A stretch of DNA of 8,566 nucleotides from Pseudomonadota bacterium (GTDB taxonomy: Bacteria; Pseudomonadota; Gammaproteobacteria; Burkholderiales; Burkholderiaceae_B). Positions 5,801-8,566 of the stretch are shown here, one piece after another; within the stretch, counting starts at the first letter, position 1, and each line of letters starts with the position of its first letter. The translations under genes and the position numbers were made by a program. The stretch is taken from NCBI GenBank assembly GCA_023432075.1, contig JAEYVD010000856.1:1-8566 (forward strand), written 5' to 3'. The notes under the pieces were generated by a model that was not told the origin of the DNA, did no database searches, and saw only the letters and a program-made list of their open reading frames with translations.

Positions 5801-6355
5801 ATGCTCAGCGTCAGCAAATCAGCCCGGCTTGCCGGTGTGGCCCTGTGCTGGATGGTCATGACGGCCGGCGCGGCGATGGCGCAGGAGCGCGCCGTGCCCG
5901 TGCAGCCCGGCCTGCCGCCGCCGGCACCGTCTCCGAAGCCGTCGCCATCCCCGACGGACGCCACGACGCTCGGCCAGCAACTGCTGAACGCCGGGCCGGA
6001 CCCTCGGGTGGAGCTGGACGGCCGATCCCGCGACCATGCTGCCATCTTTGGCACCGATGACCCGGATGAGCGGGCCTTGCTGGATCAGGAACGCGCGCTG
6101 CAGGCGCAGCGCGACCAGCTGAAGGTTCTGGAACGCGTGCTGAACGCGCCGCCGCCGGGCGTGGATTCCCATCCGCCCGCGATGATTCCCCTGACTTCCG
6201 GGCGTCCCATGAATGTGCCGCAGTTGCTGCCCACGCCTTCCGGTTCGCAATTGGATCAGCATCGCAGCGAGACCCGGCGCAGCGTCGACGACATGCAGCG
6301 GCGCGTCGACGGACTGAGGCGAGAGGCCGACGCGCTGAGGCAGGGCGGCAAATAG
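5801..6355 (+). CDS. Exported proline-rich protein of unknown function
   Basis: I do not recognise a named family. From ATG 5801 it encodes 184 residues. Residues 1-27 look like a Sec signal peptide: Lys6 and Arg9, a hydrophobic core, and cleavage after AMA (25-27). Cys16 lies mid-core, so this is not a lipobox. Residues 33-52 are Pro-rich (repeated P-S-P and P-x-P). Residues 87-115 are a charged helix with several Gln/Arg/Leu, and 150-182 form an amphipathic, possibly coiled-coil helix (VDDMQRRVDGLRREADALR). The mature protein is probably periplasmic or envelope-associated. In-frame ATG 5780 would add seven residues. An earlier TTG at 5756 lies within the terminator and is unlikely. No strong Shine-Dalgarno is seen (GAAAG only), suggesting modest expression. 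It is same-strand with, but unrelated in function to, the ribosomal genes. Confidence 0.8.
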   Translation: MLSVSKSARLAGVALCWMVMTAGAAMAQERAVPVQPGLPPPAPSPKPSPSPTDATTLGQQLLNAGPDPRVELDGRSRDHAAIFGTDDPDERALLDQERALQAQRDQLKVLERVLNAPPPGVDSHPPAMIPLTSGRPMNVPQLLPTPSGSQLDQHRSETRRSVDDMQRRVDGLRREADALRQGGK

Positions 6356-6429
6356 CCTGGGCGTGGGTCAAGGACCAGCGCCGGCGTCGCGCAAGTCAGT
6401 CGTACCGCAAGCGAGCGATCGCCTGCGCG
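6356..6429. other. Convergent intergenic gap, no clear terminator
   Basis: This 74-nt gap separates the exported-protein gene from the convergent livM. It contains the palindrome GCGATCGC (6415-6422) but no stem followed by a T or A run on either strand. Termination here may be Rho-dependent or may occur inside the opposing gene. Confidence 0.5.
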
Positions 6430-7497
6430 CTACGTGCGTCTTGCAAGCTCCCTGAGCCGTCCGGCGACACCGGTCGGAAAGTAGTACACCGACAGCACGA
6501 ACAGAATTCCCAGCCACAGCAGCCAGCGATCCGGCTCGAACAGGAGCGCCAGCGGTGCAATGCCGGAGACGACCTCGTGCACGGCATGCAAGCCGTCCTG
6601 CAGGTAGCTCTGGGCAAACACGAACAGGGTGGCGCCGACCACCGCGCCATACATCGTGCCCATCCCGCCAATCACGACCATCAACAGGATGTTGAGCATG
6701 ATCTCGAACGACAGCGTCGTATCAGGGCCGTTGTAGCGCAGCCAGAGTGCGTACAGCGCGCCCGCCAGCGTTGCGAACGCGGCCGCAAGCAGATTCGAGA
6801 GGCTGCGGTAGAGCACGGTGCGATAGCCGATCGCCTCGGCGCGAAAGGGGTTTTCGCGGATGGCTTGCAGCACGCGTCCAAAGGGCGAGTTCACGATGCG
6901 CAGCAACATCAGGAACAGCACCACACAGACCGCTGCAATCAGGTAGTAGGTGATGATCCGCCCGTCCACGGTGACGCCGAACAGGGGCTCGGACAGCGGG
7001 CGAAACGCCGGCCGCAGCACCTGCGGCACCTTGAAGTTCAAGCCGTCCTCGCCGCCCGTCAGCGCCGACAATTGGGACACCAGCGTCTGAAACGCCGCAG
7101 CAACGGCCAGGGTGATCATCGCGTAGAAGATCGCGCGCACGCGCAGGCTGGCCAGACCGATCACCGAGGCAAAGGCAAGCGACACCGCCAGGCCGGCCGC
7201 GGTGCCCGCAAAGACGGCGGTCCATCCCGGTTCCATGCGGATGCTGGCAATCGCCACGCCGTAGGCGCCGATGCCGAAGAACATCGTGTGCGCGAAGCTG
7301 ACGATGCCGGTGTAGCCCAATAGCAGGTCGTAGCTTGCAACCAGGACGATGAAGACCAGGATCTTCGCTGCAACCGCCAACGCCTTGGGACCGGGGAGCA
7401 GGAAGGGCGCTGCGGCCAGCGCGGCCACGATTGCGACGAGCAGCAGCGCCAGGATTGCGCTGCGCGGAGGATCGCCGGAAAGCAGGCGAAACGACAT
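6430..7497 (-). CDS. livM: Branched-chain amino acid type ABC transporter permease, LivM family
   Basis: Encodes 355 residues of a polytopic inner-membrane protein. Landmarks of the LivM family are GYTGIVSFAHTMFFGIGAYG (61-80), the IREN loop with FRAEAIGYRT (213-227), which should contact the ATPase, and VVIGGMGTMYGAVVGA (274-289). About eight to ten hydrophobic segments are visible (for example 14-34, 43-60, 94-116, 183-200, 234-251, 265-297, 325-340). The start at 7497 is chosen from TAGGAG (complement of 7506-7511) eight bases upstream. The frame stays open to 7908, but that part is antiparallel noise inside livH. It follows livH by 11 nt in one operon. With LivH it would form the membrane channel of an importer driven by two ATPases and a periplasmic binding protein. 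Substrate cannot be read; branched-chain amino acids, other amino acids or amides are possible. Confidence 0.92.
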   Translation of the reverse strand: MSFRLLSGDPPRSAILALLLVAIVAALAAAPFLLPGPKALAVAAKILVFIVLVASYDLLLGYTGIVSFAHTMFFGIGAYGVAIASIRMEPGWTAVFAGTAAGLAVSLAFASVIGLASLRVRAIFYAMITLAVAAAFQTLVSQLSALTGGEDGLNFKVPQVLRPAFRPLSEPLFGVTVDGRIITYYLIAAVCVVLFLMLLRIVNSPFGRVLQAIRENPFRAEAIGYRTVLYRSLSNLLAAAFATLAGALYALWLRYNGPDTTLSFEIMLNILLMVVIGGMGTMYGAVVGATLFVFAQSYLQDGLHAVHEVVSGIAPLALLFEPDRWLLWLGILFVLSVYYFPTGVAGRLRELARRT

Positions 7498-7508
7498 GTC
7501 GGCGGCTC

Positions 7509-8519
7509 CTAGCGGTTGGTGACGGGGTACACGCCCTGCGGACGCCATAGCAAAATGGCGACCATCAGCGCGATGTTCGAGAACAAGGCGGCCTTGGGCA
7601 TCAGAAAGCCCGTGTAGTTGGCCATCAACCCGACCAGCAACGCGCCGATCAGGCAGCCCACGGTGGAACCCAGGCCGCCGATCATGATGACGATGAAGAT
7701 CAGCACGTTCACCTGCGCGCCAAGCTGCGGCACGATCGACTGCTGGTACATCCCCCACAGCACACCGCCCAGGCCGGCCAGCATCGATCCGGCGACGAAC
7801 ACGCCGACAAACAGATGCCGGATCCGGTAGCCCAGGCTTTCGACCATTTCGCGGTCCTCGACGCCGGCGCGGATCAGCAGGCCAAGCTTGGTGCGATTGA
7901 GCACCCACAGCATGCCGCCCAGCACGATCAGGCCCACCGCCAGCGCAACGACGCGGTACTTTTCAATGGCGGCGTCGCCCAGCAGGAACGCGCCGCGCAG
8001 CGACTCCGGCAAGGGCAGCGTGATTGCCTGCGGCCCCCACAGCATCTTGATGATCTCTTCGCCGATGATCATGCCGCCCATGGTGATGAGAATCTGCTTG
8101 AGGTGCTGACCGTACACCGGGCGCACGATTACGCGCTCGAACGCGAGGCCGACGGCGCCGGCGACCAGCATGCCCACGATCATGGCCGGCAGCACCGCGG
8201 CCAGATTGGTCCACAGGCTGCCCGACTGCGTCCAATCCGCCATGGAACCGAGCACGGTGGCCGCCATGTAGGCGCCAATCGCGATGAACAGGCCGTGCCC
8301 GAAGTTCAGCACGTCCATCAGCCCGAAGACGAGCGTCATGCCCGATGCCACGATGAAGATGATCATGCCCATCGCCAGGCCGGCGAAGGTGAGGGTGACC
8401 CAGGTGGAAAACGATCCGACCAGCGGCAGCGCGATCGCGGCCAGCGCAAGCACCAGCAGCACGGGCATGAGATCGGCGCGCGCGCGGGGCAGGGGAGCTT
8501 CGATGTCCAGCGTGCTCAT
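7509..8519 (-). CDS. livH: Branched-chain amino acid type ABC transporter permease, LivH family
   Basis: Encodes 336 residues. The LivH hallmarks are SGMTLVFGLMDVLNFGHGLF (59-78) followed by IGAYMAA, the cytoplasmic loop RAGVEDREMVESLGYRI (217-233), which acts as the ATPase coupling loop, AGLGGVLWG (248-256), and IVIMIGGLGSTVGCLIGALLVG (276-297). A hydrophilic N-terminus of about 15 residues precedes the first membrane span (18-37); around eight to ten spans are visible. GGGAAG (complement of 8526-8531) lies six bases upstream of the ATG at 8519. The ATG overlaps the stop of the preceding gene (ATGA), so translation is probably coupled. It is the first of the two permease genes, ahead of livM. 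The family is clear; the transported substrate is not. Confidence 0.93.
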   Translation of the reverse strand: MSTLDIEAPLPRARADLMPVLLVLALAAIALPLVGSFSTWVTLTFAGLAMGMIIFIVASGMTLVFGLMDVLNFGHGLFIAIGAYMAATVLGSMADWTQSGSLWTNLAAVLPAMIVGMLVAGAVGLAFERVIVRPVYGQHLKQILITMGGMIIGEEIIKMLWGPQAITLPLPESLRGAFLLGDAAIEKYRVVALAVGLIVLGGMLWVLNRTKLGLLIRAGVEDREMVESLGYRIRHLFVGVFVAGSMLAGLGGVLWGMYQQSIVPQLGAQVNVLIFIVIMIGGLGSTVGCLIGALLVGLMANYTGFLMPKAALFSNIALMVAILLWRPQGVYPVTNR

Positions 8520-8566
8520 TGATGGCTTCCCAATGACAGGCCCAAGAGGCGCGTCTGCAGCGCCTC
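8516..8566 (-). CDS. 3' end of a gene upstream of livH (partial; possibly a LivF/LivG-type ATPase)
   Basis: Reading leftwards from the window edge, 16 codons (EALQTRLLGLSLGSHQ) run to a TGA at 8518-8516 that overlaps the livH ATG as ATGA. Twelve of 16 third positions are G or C, as expected for coding sequence in this genome. The four-base overlap and shared strand suggest one operon. The short tail with an LLG motif resembles the C-termini of some LivF/LivG ATPases, but 16 residues are too few to identify the protein. Confidence 0.5.
   Translation of the reverse strand, partial: EALQTRLLGLSLGSHQ

Noticed and set aside
7498..7908. N-terminal extension of LivM by 137 residues
   Set aside because: This part overlaps livH in another frame and is Arg/Gly-rich rather than membrane-like; ATG 7497 has TAGGAG and the family N-terminus.
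6577..8522. Plus-strand open frames across livM and livH (such as 6577-7323 and 7815-8522)
   Set aside because: They are rich in His, Gln, Arg and Asp, the typical complement of membrane-protein genes, with no domain recognised.
1..8566. CRISPR array, tRNA/rRNA, insertion sequence, phage or defence genes
   Set aside because: No spaced direct repeats, tRNA-like cloverleaf, transposase or known defence motif was seen on either strand.

Overview
The window is a GC-rich bacterial chromosome segment. It carries the end of a str-type operon, a nearly complete S10 ribosomal protein operon, one small exported protein gene, and part of a branched-chain amino acid type ABC transporter operon on the opposite strand. 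The protein sequences (S10, the long Arg/Pro-rich tail of S3, L3 with a short N-terminal extension) and the order tuf-rpsJ followed by a gap before rplC look betaproteobacterial, most like Bordetella/Achromobacter (Alcaligenaceae). That placement is recognition from memory, not a search.

Region 1 (1-593, + strand): the last 41 codons of tuf (EF-Tu), a 74-nt spacer with a perfect 9-bp hairpin, rpsJ (S10/NusE), and an intrinsic terminator. Region 2 (594-930): an intergenic stretch of about 340 nt. It holds a perfect inverted repeat, a good extended -10 promoter candidate, and a roughly 160-nt transcribed leader with several potential helices before rplC. Region 3 (931-5768, + strand): rplC, rplD, rplW, rplB, rpsS, rplV, rpsC, rplP, rpmC and rpsQ. 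They are tightly packed with overlaps or gaps of at most 12 nt, each with a Shine-Dalgarno, and end at a strong intrinsic terminator.

Region 4 (5769-6355, + strand): a 184-residue exported, proline-rich, helix-rich protein of unknown function, starting just after the terminator. Region 5 (6430-8566, - strand): livM- and livH-like permease genes, read right to left, preceded by the last 16 codons of another gene that overlaps livH by four bases. The 74-nt gap between the convergent units (6356-6429) shows no convincing terminator.

Functionally, regions 1-3 supply EF-Tu and eleven ribosomal proteins. The main deviation from the E. coli plan is that rpsJ sits with tuf and is cut off by a terminator from rplC-rpsQ, which has its own promoter and structured leader. 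That makes the rplC leader the most likely place for autogenous control (for example by L4). I did not find an exotic or undescribed system. The leader, and the possible promoter nested in the rpsQ terminator, are the points most worth testing.
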